DNA from: Burkholderia sp. Bp9142
Lineage (GTDB): Bacteria > Pseudomonadota > Gammaproteobacteria > Burkholderiales > Burkholderiaceae
Direction: 5' to 3'
DNA: 64,000 nt
Assembly (NCBI RefSeq): GCF_003853415.1
Contig: NZ_QTPP01000008.1
Location: forward strand, 124,001 to 188,000
Part shown: in pieces, positions 8,278-17,713 of the stretch
Layout of the letters: every line of letters begins with the position of its first letter
Position numbering within the stretch: the stretch's first letter is position 1
Program-made: the position numbers and the translations under genes
Notes under the pieces: generated by a model
What the model saw: only the letters and a program-made list of their open reading frames with translations
The model's database searches: none
What the model was told of the DNA's origin: nothing

Positions 8278-11200
8278 TCAGGCAGGTTGCGGTTCGCGCG
8301 CCGCGGGCTGCGTGGCGCTTGCCGGCAGCGGCGGCGCGCCGTCGGCGCCGTGCACGGTCTGGAAGCGGCCGTCGCCGTTCAGCGTCACCTCCGTCACGCC
8401 GAGCTGATCCTCCTCGCCGGCATGCCGGAACGTGGTGGTGATGCGCAGCGTGATGCTCGCCCGTTCGGGCGTGCCGGCACCACGGCCGATATCCGCACGG
8501 ACGAACGCGGTCCAGCCGTCGAGCATCTGCCCCTGGCCGGGGACGATCGTCACGTCGCCGACCGCGCCGCCCTGCCACGCCCAGTCGATCGACACCGGCG
8601 CCGACGTGCGGCCGCTCGGCCCTTCGATGTACGGCCAGTCGTCGAGCGTGATGTGCTGACCGGGCATGCGCGGCTGCCCTGCGCCGCCCGCCAGCGCATT
8701 GGCGGGCTGGACCAGCCCGGCCAGCTGCGCGAGATCGTAGCTGCGCCCGTCGCGGCGCTCGGTGCGCCGGGTCAGGCTCACGCCGAAGCCGAATGCGTCG
8801 CCCGCGGCCGGCGGCTCGGCGCCGAGCGCGTAGCCTGCGCCCGCCGCGCTGCCGCGATTGATCAGGTGACCGAACGTGCCGCCCGAATGCATGAGCTGGA
8901 TCACGCCGATGCCGGCCGCCGCCTCGTATTCCGACACGAAATCCTCGTAGGTCATGATGTAGCGGCTGCCGGTCGCGTGGGTCGGCGGCAGCGTACGCGC
9001 GCCGGGATGGCCCGGCGTGCCGACCACGCGGTCCAGCGGATCGGTGATCCGCACGAAATACGCGTCGCCGCTGCGATACATGCCCGTCACCACCACCGCA
9101 TGGAAGAAGTTGGCCGGCGCGCGCACGACTTCGGCGACCCAGACCGGCCCGTTCGCTTCCAGCAGCCGCCGAAAGCCTTCGGGCGCGAAGCACGCATTGG
9201 GTTCGACCGTGAGGGTCGACGCACCGGCGAAGCCCGCCACCTCGGCCGGCGCCAGGCCGTCGCGCATCTGGCGCTCGAGGCTCATGCAGCGCGCCAGCAG
9301 CGTCGGATCGACGCTCTGGTTGTCGCGCCAGCCGAGCACCATCGACGCGGCCGTCGCCCAGCAGCCCATGTCGGTCGGCTGCGGGGTCATCTGCACCTCG
9401 TCCCAGTTCACCGTCCAGTCGTCGGCGCCCAGCGCGCGCGCGGCGCCCGGGGCGACCGACAGGGCCTGGCTCATGCCGAAGAAGCCGCGGCTCGGGATCG
9501 GCGCCTTCAGATGGCCGACATACGCGAGCGTTCCCGCGGCCATCGTGCCGGTCGACAGGCTGGCGAGATCGCCCGGCGGCACCCAGTGCGGCGGCACGCT
9601 GACGATCGGCCTGCCCGCATCCTGGAACGACTGGACGACCAGTTGCGAGCAGAAGAAGTTGTCGGTGTCCGCGCCCTCGCCGAGCTCGATGCGGCCGACG
9701 AACCGGCGGCAGCGCTCCGCCGCGTCGCCCGACAGCAGGTCGCACGCGCGGCGATCGATCAGGTAGCTGCCGCAGCGGACCAGCCCGACATAGTTGAAGC
9801 CGCGATCGAGGTAGCGCGCGGCGGCATCGGCGACCTGCCGCTGCTGCGTATCGGTCAGGCCCGGCACCCGAAACGCGACCGCGAGGCGCGCGTCGGCCAG
9901 CGCATCCGCGAGCGGGCGCAGCTGGACCCCGCCGGGAATGGCCTCGATCACCTGCCCGCCCTGGCCGACGTAGAGCATCGCGTGGCTGACCTCGGCGCCG
10001 GAGCCGGCGCGAATGACGCCGGAGCCGGGATTGCCGGTGGTGCTGAGAATGATGTCGCCGATCTCCAGCGCGTCGGTGCCGATCGACAGGCCGCCGACGC
10101 CGGGATCGAGCGGAATGTCGTCGCCGAAGCCGCGCGCGGCGAACCCGAGCGCCTGGCCGGCCGCCTGCGGCTGGCAGGTGCGGCTGGTGACGAGCCGCAT
10201 GTAGTAGTCCCAGTCCCAGTTGCCGTCGGGGCACGCGGTATGGCCGGTCGAGGTATCGGCCTCGCGATGGCCCATGATCGTCGTGCGATTGATCGGCAGC
10301 TGATACTTGTCGCACAGCGACGCGACCAGCGCCGCCGAGGTTTCGTACTGGAGCTGGGTCGGCGCCAGCGCGTCGAAATGCTGGACGGTGCCGTTGCGAC
10401 GCGGGTAGTCGGCGCCGCCGCGCTTCACCGCGATATGTTCGATGCCGATGCTGCGCTGGTTCGAGCCCTTGCAATGCCACGCCGTGTCGGCCTCGGAAAC
10501 GAACTGGACGACTTCGCCCGCCTGCCCGACCAGGTAATGCGAACTCACCTTGGACGTGGCATTGGTGAAGGTATTCACCACCTGCTGGACGGTGGGTACG
10601 TCGGCGATGTGGATGATGATGCGGTCGATCGACTTGCTGCCGCGCCCCTCGTCGAAATTCGGGCTGGCCGCGGTGCGCGTGACGAGACTGTTCTCGCGCG
10701 CCCCCAGCGCCAGCGCGCTGGCGGTCGCGGGCGGTTCGGCGGCCGTATCGTCGTCGCTGTACGGCGGCGTATCGATGCCGTACGCCTCCGGGTCGTCGCT
10801 CAGGCCGCGCGACCACGCGAGCGCCGACGCGGTGGCGATCGTGCCCGACGCGGCGCGCGAGACGCCGACGAAGAGGCTCACCGGGCTGCCGACGCTCACG
10901 CCGGCCGACAGCGTGACGCCGACGAATTCGCCGCGGGCGTTGAACAGCGCCGAGATGCCGCCGGCCGGGCTTTCGCCGATCATCACGCCTGCCGTCGTGC
11001 CGGCCCCCGAGAAATCGTCGATATGGCCGCGCAGCAGGCTGATCTGGCCGGTGAGGCTCGCCGACACGATGTAGCCGAAGTCGAGTTCGCCCGACACGAA
11101 GACGCCGATGTCGTCGCCATTGGCGTCGAAGATGAGGCCGACCGCGCCCGCGCCTCCGGTTTCCAGCCCGGCCCCCGCGCCCGCGCCGATCGACACCGAC

Positions 11201-12075
11201 AGGCCGTTGCGCATCGCGACCGGCAGCAGCAGCAGCAGCGACGCGGTGGCCGGATTCGCGCCCAGCATCGCGCGCAGCGCGGCCCGCTCGACGGTCGACA
11301 GCTTGCGCGGCCGCGGCCAGGTAAAGCCGCGGCGCTCGCCGGCGATGCGGAACTCGGCATCGTCGCTCATCCCCTGCGAAACGGGCGCCGGTGCGACGGC
11401 GGGCGCCGGGCGCGCGGCCGGCACCGGTGCCAGCGCGGGCGGCGTCGCCGCGACCGGCGGTGCCGCGACCGGCGTTGCGGCATTGAGCGGCGGAAGCGGA
11501 CCGAAGCCGTCGTCGTAATGGACGTCGTGGCGCGGCGCGGCGGGCTCGACGGCCGGCTGCGGCGTGCCGGCACCGGCGCCTGGCGCGGCGGGCGCCGGCA
11601 CGGCGGTGGCGCCCGGCCGGGTGCCGTCGCCCGCCCAGTTCAACAGCGGGCTCCTGACGGCGGCGGTGCCTCGCGTCGGGAACACGCGAACCCTGCGCAA
11701 TCCCCGGTCGCTGAGCCCCGACAGCGACACGTACGGGCTGTCGGCGTTCGGCAGGACGTCGACCGTCCACGCATCGGCATCGGGCGACGCGGCGGTGGCG
11801 AGACCGAACCACAGCCGGCCCTGGCCCGCGAAGCGCGCCAGCACCGCCGGCGGCACCATGAACACCGCTTCGCCGCGCGGGATCGCCAGCAGGCCGTCCT
11901 CGCGACTGGTATAGAACGTCGACGACGTGCGCCCTTCCTTGCGCATGAACAGCGCGGGATCGGTGGCGATCACCAGTTCCGCGACGCACGGCGCGTGGCC
12001 GACGCGAATCGTGAAGCCCAGCATCGGGAAACGGTCGGTCAGGACCATGCGGTTGGGATGGAGTTGCGCTGCCAT
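8278..12075 (-). CDS. 1265-aa multidomain hydrolase: amidase + permuted NlpC/P60-like + papain-like peptidase
   Basis: Three enzyme-like regions are visible in order. About residues 480-630 form an N-acetylmuramoyl-L-alanine amidase (type 2/PGRP) domain with RIIIHIAD, IMGHREAD and HTACPDGNW supplying likely zinc ligands. About 665-815 form a circularly permuted NlpC/P60-like (YiiX/LRAT) domain, His first (VSHAMLYVGQGG) and Cys later (FFCSQLVVQSF). About 895-1050 form an AvrRpt2/C39-like papain fold with MGCWATAASMVL, NFFHAVVVTG and RITDPLD. The first 450 residues hold an unidentified N-terminal domain, a Pro/Ala linker and a Gly-rich beta region. The last 170 are unassigned. No signal peptide or membrane helix is seen. 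GAGG precedes the ATG at 12075. The domains imply cleavage of peptidoglycan and/or peptides; the target is unknown. Confidence 0.85.
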   Translation of the reverse strand: MAAQLHPNRMVLTDRFPMLGFTIRVGHAPCVAELVIATDPALFMRKEGRTSSTFYTSREDGLLAIPRGEAVFMVPPAVLARFAGQGRLWFGLATAASPDADAWTVDVLPNADSPYVSLSGLSDRGLRRVRVFPTRGTAAVRSPLLNWAGDGTRPGATAVPAPAAPGAGAGTPQPAVEPAAPRHDVHYDDGFGPLPPLNAATPVAAPPVAATPPALAPVPAARPAPAVAPAPVSQGMSDDAEFRIAGERRGFTWPRPRKLSTVERAALRAMLGANPATASLLLLLPVAMRNGLSVSIGAGAGAGLETGGAGAVGLIFDANGDDIGVFVSGELDFGYIVSASLTGQISLLRGHIDDFSGAGTTAGVMIGESPAGGISALFNARGEFVGVTLSAGVSVGSPVSLFVGVSRAASGTIATASALAWSRGLSDDPEAYGIDTPPYSDDDTAAEPPATASALALGARENSLVTRTAASPNFDEGRGSKSIDRIIIHIADVPTVQQVVNTFTNATSKVSSHYLVGQAGEVVQFVSEADTAWHCKGSNQRSIGIEHIAVKRGGADYPRRNGTVQHFDALAPTQLQYETSAALVASLCDKYQLPINRTTIMGHREADTSTGHTACPDGNWDWDYYMRLVTSRTCQPQAAGQALGFAARGFGDDIPLDPGVGGLSIGTDALEIGDIILSTTGNPGSGVIRAGSGAEVSHAMLYVGQGGQVIEAIPGGVQLRPLADALADARLAVAFRVPGLTDTQQRQVADAAARYLDRGFNYVGLVRCGSYLIDRRACDLLSGDAAERCRRFVGRIELGEGADTDNFFCSQLVVQSFQDAGRPIVSVPPHWVPPGDLASLSTGTMAAGTLAYVGHLKAPIPSRGFFGMSQALSVAPGAARALGADDWTVNWDEVQMTPQPTDMGCWATAASMVLGWRDNQSVDPTLLARCMSLERQMRDGLAPAEVAGFAGASTLTVEPNACFAPEGFRRLLEANGPVWVAEVVRAPANFFHAVVVTGMYRSGDAYFVRITDPLDRVVGTPGHPGARTLPPTHATGSRYIMTYEDFVSEYEAAAGIGVIQLMHSGGTFGHLINRGSAAGAGYALGAEPPAAGDAFGFGVSLTRRTERRDGRSYDLAQLAGLVQPANALAGGAGQPRMPGQHITLDDWPYIEGPSGRTSAPVSIDWAWQGGAVGDVTIVPGQGQMLDGWTAFVRADIGRGAGTPERASITLRITTTFRHAGEEDQLGVTEVTLNGDGRFQTVHGADGAPPLPASATQPAAREPQPA

Positions 12076-12084
12076 GTCGTGTCC

Positions 12085-12483
12085 TCAGCTCTGGTTTTGA
12101 TCGGGCTCGTCGCGACGGCCGCCGAGCATCGGCTTGCTGCGCGCATCGATCGCGCGCCGTTCGAATTCCTGCGGGGGAAGAATCGCCAGATCCGGTTCCG
12201 GGTCGCCGATGTCGGGGATTGCGTGGTGTGTCGCCTCGAACTGGGCGATCGCGCGCGCCAGCAGTTGCGCCAGCAGCTTGGCGTGCACCGGGCTGATCGC
12301 GACGCGGCTCATCAACTGGACGTTGCCGGACTGCGGCTCGACCTGCCCGGCATCGATCAGGAACTCGAACGCGTTATGCCCGACCTCGAAATAGTTCGCA
12401 TAACTGGCGAGCAGCGGCCGTGGCTGGCCGGCCGGCTGGGCCGGGTCCGGCGGGGCGTCCTGAAGTGGCTCGATGACGTGCAC
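12085..12483 (-). CDS. DUF3467-like protein
   Basis: 132 aa. The core YANYFEVGHNAFEFLIDAG, VQLMSRVAISPVHAKLLAQL and AIAQFEATHHAIPDI follows the DUF3467 pattern, a small bacterial family of unknown role. The start is GTG at 12483, chosen because AAGGAGG lies at 12489-12495 with ideal spacing. It is the first gene after the sigma-54 promoter, with a predicted leader of about 34 bases, and ends 9 bases before the 1265-aa gene. Being first in the operon it may serve as a chaperone or adaptor, but that is guesswork. Confidence 0.8.
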   Translation of the reverse strand: MHVIEPLQDAPPDPAQPAGQPRPLLASYANYFEVGHNAFEFLIDAGQVEPQSGNVQLMSRVAISPVHAKLLAQLLARAIAQFEATHHAIPDIGDPEPDLAILPPQEFERRAIDARSKPMLGGRRDEPDQNQS

Positions 12484-12528
12484 GACGGCCTCCTTGCATG
12501 GCGACGGGCGGTCTGTCCGTTCGTCTTC

Positions 12529-12543
12529 GCAAGGAGCGGGCCA
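12529..12543 (-). promoter_or_regulatory. sigma-54 (-24/-12) promoter of the ten-gene operon
   Basis: On the minus strand the sequence reads TTGGCCCG, four bases, then TTGCGAA. It keeps the invariant GG and GC pairs at the exact sigma-54 spacing (TGGC-N7-TTGC) and matches the TGGCACG-N4-TTGC consensus at all but one position. The predicted transcription start is near 12517, about 34 bases before the GTG of the DUF3467 gene with a strong ribosome-binding site between. A sigma-54 activator gene lies directly upstream, which strengthens the call. Confidence 0.85.
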
Positions 12544-12618
12544 ACCTGCGCGTGCCGACGCAAGCGCATGATTTGCCGTGGAATTTCCCGGCCGGGGCGG
12601 AATGCGCGAACGCTGCCG

Positions 12619-12645
12619 GGCTGTACCATGTGACAGCCGGGGCTG

Positions 12646-12650
<5 letters not shown>
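12619..12650. promoter_or_regulatory. candidate enhancer site for the sigma-54 activator
   Basis: Three copies of GGCTGT or its complement occur at 12619-12624, 12633-12638 and 12641-12646 in alternating orientation. The last two form a near-perfect inverted repeat (TGTGACAGCC, GG, GGCTGTTACA; one mismatch). The site lies about 100-135 bases upstream of the predicted start of transcription, the usual distance for an activator binding site, and overlaps the stop codon of the activator gene. No T-run follows the stem, so a terminator is less likely. Confidence 0.55.
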
Positions 12651-13608
<958 letters not shown>

Positions 13609-14239
13609 GCGCGCGCCGTTCGGCTAGCAAACCGTTGACGGATGATGCGCAGCCCCGAATTTCATCGCCACTTCCCCCCCGCTGGATATTGAGGAACAAG
13701 ACAACCATCCTCGATGGCGATTGTTGGCACGCGTTTAATTAGTACTGTGATGCGTGTTGAATGGACAGCTGCGTGTCACGGCACCGGCCGATAATCAGTG
13801 TAGTGTCAATATCGCGGTTCATACAACCTGCCGACAGCCAACGTTTGCGCACGTCATGCCGGCGCGCTGGCGCGCGGGTGAGCCGATCGACTCGGGGGGC
13901 CACGCGAGCTCGGGTATGCCGATGAACAGGCTCGCGCGTTGCATGCATCGGGCGCTGTTTGACCGAGACTTTTTGCGCTGATCGACGCGCGGCTGCTCAT
14001 CCGACCATCGAAGCGCTATACGATCACCACGCCTGGGTTGTCAGGCGTGGTCGCGAGGGTCAGCGCGACGCTCGCCGTGCCGTGTGTCGCAACCGGGCTG
14101 CTGCGGGTCGAAACGAGGCGGCAGGCGCTGGAGGAAGTCGCGCCGGTAACGAATGACGCGAAGGGGAAAGCGGTTACAACGGGCGGAAGTTCGGCGTGGT
14201 CGACGTGGCCATTTTGAGCATCATTCGACGCCGGCACCT
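13609..14239. other. intergenic region, no gene supported
   Basis: It holds the upstream region of the activator gene and then about 400 bases without a convincing coding frame; short open frames here show no recognisable protein. A TTGGCACG at 13724-13731 on the plus strand resembles half of a sigma-54 promoter but lacks the -12 element. Confidence 0.5.
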
Positions 14240-14773
14240 GCGCAACCGGATGAGTATCGCCTGACGCTGCCCGGTGCGCAGCGCGCGCTGCTTGTCCGTT
14301 ACGAGATGCTCGACATGGCGGTGCGCGTGATCGGCGTTGGGTCGGTCAGCACGCGCTGTTATGAGGCGCTCTTCATGGCCGATGGGAAGACCCCGCTCTT
14401 TTTGCAGGTCAAGGAGGCGCGCGCGTTCGTTCTGGAGGACTACCTGCCGGCGAACACATTTCCCGACCACGGCGAGCGGGTGGTCAGCTGACAGCACCTG
14501 CTACAGTCGGCGAGCAACATTTTCCTCGGCTGGTCCAGAGTTCGCTGCGCCGGCAACAATTTCTATGTCCGTCAATTGCGCGACATGAAAGCCGCGGTCT
14601 CCTTCAGAACTTTTGATGCGCAGCTTGCCGTCCGCAAAATGCGGGTCGGCTTCAAGTTCAGACATCTGCACCGCCTTGACGAAGCCAGGTCAACGACCTT
14701 GAGATCGGAGAAGATGCTTTCCTGCGTCACGGGAAGGCGATTTACCCACGCACCTTATGGAAAGAGAGTCTAG
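14240..14773 (+). pseudogene. DUF2252 family remnant
   Basis: In one frame the sequence encodes DEYRLTLPGAQRALLVRYEM, MAVRVIGVGSVSTRCYEALF, PLFLQVKEARAFVLEDYLP and HGERVVS, then a TGA at 14489-14491, then continues in the same frame with QHLLQSASNIFLGWSRVR and NFYVRQLRDMKAAVSF. These are the central conserved blocks of DUF2252 (the family usually reads GERVV-x-GQ where the stop lies). The N-terminal half and the C-terminus are missing. It is therefore a truncated gene with at least one nonsense change; DUF2252 proteins have no well-defined function. Confidence 0.75.
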
Positions 14774-14820
14774 GCTCTCCTGACCAAAACTCAAAAAAAG
14801 AATCTTCCGATGAGGGCCAT

Positions 14821-15339
14821 ATGGACAATTCCGGCGAAGACCCCACTACCTACGCACGCATCCAGCCACGCCATGCGATTGGCGAATTCGCAAGCGTGCT
14901 TTCACATCTGCGCGGGCTGCTGTTCATTCTGCTGACCGCATACATCGTGTTGTCGATCGTCATGTACTACGTCGGCGGGGCCGTTGATACCGCCACGCGA
15001 ACACCGGCCACCCCGGGCCAGATGGCCTATTTTTGCGCGATCACCGCGTTGACGATCGGGTACGGCGACGTGATACCTACCACCGATCTGGGCCGCTTCG
15101 TTGCGGTGTTGCTCGGGTTTCATGGTGTCCTGATCACCGGACTCGTGACGGCGGCAGCGGTCTATGGCGTTCAGGCGGCGGCGCACCGCGCAGGCATCCG
15201 GCCACGTCAGGCAGGCGGACCGCCACGTATCGCTCAGCGCGGCCCCGGGCGCAACCGGCGGCCCGGCGCGGTAGCCGCCGCCGAGTGCCTTGGTCAGTGC
15301 GATAGCCTCGCTGATCTTCCGGCCATTGACGTTCAGTAG
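14821..15339 (+). CDS. small two-TM potassium channel-like protein
   Basis: 172 aa. The first hydrophobic helix is around residues 32-52 (LLFILLTAYIVLSIVMYYVG). A pore loop with the selectivity filter TIGYGD lies at 78-83. The second helix is around 93-115 (VAVLLGFHGVLITGLVTAAA). This is the ion_trans_2 channel layout. The last 55 residues are Arg/Pro/Gly-rich and overlap, on the opposite strand, the remnant of an efflux operon, so the native C-terminus was probably lost or replaced at that junction. The core looks intact, but expression and function are uncertain. Confidence 0.65.
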   Translation: MDNSGEDPTTYARIQPRHAIGEFASVLSHLRGLLFILLTAYIVLSIVMYYVGGAVDTATRTPATPGQMAYFCAITALTIGYGDVIPTTDLGRFVAVLLGFHGVLITGLVTAAAVYGVQAAAHRAGIRPRQAGGPPRIAQRGPGRNRRPGAVAAAECLGQCDSLADLPAIDVQ

Positions 15340-15711
15340 TGCGATCTGTTCGCCGATCAGGGGCTGCCGCGCTTCAATGGCCAGATAGCGGCTGGCAAGC
15401 CCCCGCTGGTAGCGGGCCTCGGCATTGTCCCGGGGGGAGGCTACCGCCTGCACCTTGCTTTGCTGCAGCCTTGCCTCGTTGTCGAGCGCCTCCGGACGCG
15501 TGCCGGTCATGGCGACGTCGCGCACCGCAATCCTGACGATGCGGCCGTTCACCTCCTGGACGACGTCGATCGCATCGGCATCGACGTGGGCATCGTCGGT
15601 GCGCGGCGTGCGGTCGATCATCCAGATCACCAGCGCCGGCAGCACCGGCATGACAAGGACTAGCGCGATGGCAAGTCAGGTCTTGCTCTTTTCGTTGCCC
15701 GCGGTCGTCAT
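15240..15711 (-). pseudogene. deletion scar fusing an mdtN-type HlyD gene to the end of an mdtP/NodT-type gene
   Basis: Reading from 15711 the frame gives MTTAGNEKSKT, a TGA at codon 12, then a membrane anchor (MPVLPALVIWMID) and the first strands of an HlyD-type membrane fusion protein (DDAHVDADAIDVVQEVNGRI). It then jumps to LDNEARLQQSKVQAV, AEARYQRGLASRYL and IALTKALGGGYRA, which is the C-terminal end of a NodT-type outer-membrane efflux protein. The rest of the fusion protein, any inner-membrane transporter and most of the outer-membrane gene are absent. This is best explained by one large internal deletion plus a nonsense mutation. Confidence 0.7.
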
Positions 15712-15742
15712 GATGGTCAGCCAAGGGTGGTCAGATCAGCAG

Positions 15743-15901
15743 TCAGGTAACGACGGAGAAGATGGCGACCAGCGCGAGGTACGCAAGGGCCGGCGCGCCC
15801 AGCCAGTAGCCGGCCGCGACGCGTTGCAGTATCAGATGACAGACGATGGCAAGCACGACACCGGCGATGATGCCGAACATCCAGTCGGGATATTGCGAGA
15901 A
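15743..15901 (-). pseudogene. ytcA/DUF1656-like small membrane protein remnant
   Basis: The minus strand encodes SQYPDWMFGIIAGVVLAIVC, HLILQRVAAGYWLGAPALAY and LALVAIFSVVT before a TGA at 15743-15745. Two hydrophobic helices and the position just upstream of an mdtN-like start match YtcA, the small protein that heads ytcA-mdtNOP operons. A TAA lies directly upstream in frame, so the N-terminus is lost. It belongs with the neighbouring efflux-operon scar. Confidence 0.5.
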
Positions 15902-16060
15902 TGATTCGCGTTATCGAATCGACGTTACGCCCCCGAAAATTGCCCTATGCATTTCTCGGTGTTTGAAACTAGATTGGGTAGATTCAGAGTCGCTTGCGGT
16001 CTCTGTCTGCAACGGTTCGGCTGTATCGATCAGAAGACGATTGAATCTCGGGAGCGTTCC

Positions 16061-17713
16061 ATGAGCACAGTCTCGATTCTGTTGTCGGCCTTCGTTGTGT
16101 CCACGATAGGTCTGATCACGTTTATCGTCAGCCTTCGCTATGGATGGCTGGACGGTTCGCAGAAGTCGGCCGAAGTAATATTCGCCTCCGGGGAAATCGG
16201 CCGCACCGAGGAGCCGTCGGCCACCGGCCAGCAGCGAGCGGCATTGCAGGCGGTCACGACGCCCACGGAAATGCCGGCGCCATCCGCCATACCCGATTCG
16301 GAAATGGTGGCACGGGCCGAGGCGGACCGCTCCACTTCCCTCGTGGTGTTCTTCTTCCTGTGCAGCGCGATGGTGTGGCTGCTGGTGGCGTCCCTGGGCG
16401 GGCTGACCGCTTCGCTCAAGCTGCATATGCCCGATGCATTGGCCTCGCAGGCTTGGCTGTCGTTCGGACGCATCCGCACCGTGCATCTGAACGCCGTGGC
16501 CTATGGCTGGGCGCCGATGGCCGGCCTCGGCATTGCGCTGTTCGTGCTGCCCCGGGTGCTGAAGACGCGCCTGGTGGGCGGCAACTACGCGATCCTGGGC
16601 GCCATGATGTGGAACGCCGGCGTGGTCGCCGGCCTCGGAAGCATTGCGGTGGGGATCACCGACGGCATGGAATGGCTCGAGATTCCCTGGCAGATCGGCA
16701 TCGTTTTCGCTGTCGGTGGAGCGTTGATCGGGTTGCCGCTGGTACTGACGTTGCTGGCAAGCCGGGTCACCCATCTGTACGTGTCCGTCTGGTACATGGG
16801 ATGCGCGCTGTTCTGGTTCCCGGTGCTGTATCTCGTTGCCAAGATCCCCTATGTGCATTTCGGAGTCGAGCAGGCCACCACGAACTGGTGGTTCGGGCAC
16901 AGTGTGCTCGGCCTGTTCTACACGCCGCTCGCGCTGGCGTCGATCTATTACTTCCTGCCGAAGATCATCGGCCGGCCGATCCAGTCATACGGACTGTCGC
17001 TGCTCGGCTTCTGGACGCTTGCATTCCTGTACGGGCAGGTGGGCGGCCATCATCTGATCGGCGGGCCGGTGCCAGGCTGGATGGTCACGCTGTCGATCGT
17101 GCAGAGCGTGATGATGATCATCCCCGTCATTGCGTTCTCGGTGAACCTCCACCAAACCATGCGCGGCCACTTCCGCGCGCTGCTGCATTCGCCGACGCTG
17201 CGTTTCGTGACGCTGGGCGGGATGATGTACACGCTGAGTTCGCTCCAGGGTTCGTTCGAGGCCCTGCGCAGCGTCAACGCGATCACCCATTTCACGCACT
17301 ACACGGTGGCGCATGCTCACCTTGGGCTCTACGCGTTCGTGAGCTTCGTCTTCTTCGGTTCGATCTATTTCATCGTGCCGCGCGTCACGCAGCGCGAGTG
17401 GCCTTACCCTGGTCTGATCGCGGCGCATTTCTGGTGTGTAGCGCTGGGCATCGCAATCTATTTCATCAGCCTGACCATTGCGGGAACGCTGCAGGGTCTG
17501 GTCATGCTCGACGCGTCGAAGCCATTTATCGATTCGGTCACGCTGACGGTACCTTACCTGCGGGCGCGCTCGCTGGGCGGTGGGTTGATGGTGTTGGGGC
17601 ATCTGTTCTTCATTGCCAACTTCATCTGCGTCATCCTTGGGCTGGGCCCCAATCGCGACAAGCCCGCGATGTTCGCGCTTGCCCGACTGGAAGAGGCGGG
17701 AGCCGATTCATGA
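16061..17713 (+). CDS. ccoN: cbb3-type (C-family) cytochrome oxidase subunit I with CcoS-like N-terminus
   Basis: 550 aa, integral membrane. Haem and copper ligands are visible: HLNAVAYGW, the CuB histidine in NWWFGHSVLGLF, the pair in GGHHLIGG, and THYTVAHAHLGLY. Residues 1-50 (ILLSAFVVSTIGLITFIVSL, RYGWLD, VIFASGEIGR) resemble the small assembly protein CcoS, suggesting a CcoS-CcoN fusion and explaining the extra length over a usual CcoN (about 475 aa). I chose the ATG at 16061 because CGGGAG lies 7 bases upstream. Its stop overlaps the next ATG. It should reduce oxygen with electrons from the cytochrome c subunits downstream. Confidence 0.9.
   Translation: MSTVSILLSAFVVSTIGLITFIVSLRYGWLDGSQKSAEVIFASGEIGRTEEPSATGQQRAALQAVTTPTEMPAPSAIPDSEMVARAEADRSTSLVVFFFLCSAMVWLLVASLGGLTASLKLHMPDALASQAWLSFGRIRTVHLNAVAYGWAPMAGLGIALFVLPRVLKTRLVGGNYAILGAMMWNAGVVAGLGSIAVGITDGMEWLEIPWQIGIVFAVGGALIGLPLVLTLLASRVTHLYVSVWYMGCALFWFPVLYLVAKIPYVHFGVEQATTNWWFGHSVLGLFYTPLALASIYYFLPKIIGRPIQSYGLSLLGFWTLAFLYGQVGGHHLIGGPVPGWMVTLSIVQSVMMIIPVIAFSVNLHQTMRGHFRALLHSPTLRFVTLGGMMYTLSSLQGSFEALRSVNAITHFTHYTVAHAHLGLYAFVSFVFFGSIYFIVPRVTQREWPYPGLIAAHFWCVALGIAIYFISLTIAGTLQGLVMLDASKPFIDSVTLTVPYLRARSLGGGLMVLGHLFFIANFICVILGLGPNRDKPAMFALARLEEAGADS

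Noticed and set aside
1..12483. Prophage or contractile injection system
   Set aside because: No tail sheath, tube, baseplate, portal, terminase or integrase is seen; the genes are peptidase- and hydrolase-like plus unknown proteins.
6850..12633. Very long open frame on the plus strand opposite the sigma-54 operon
   Set aside because: It is a GC-rich antisense shadow: composition is Arg/Ala/Gly-rich, no domain is visible, and the minus strand has overlapping genes with ribosome-binding sites and clear enzyme motifs.
13724..13740. TTGGCACGCG on the plus strand as a second sigma-54 promoter
   Set aside because: The -12 GC element is missing at the required spacing, and no gene follows on that strand.
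14902..15651. A 249-codon minus-strand frame as an intact HlyD-type protein
   Set aside because: It joins the start of one protein family to the end of another, has a stop at codon 12 of the true start, and its C-terminal half overlaps the channel gene in the shadow frame.
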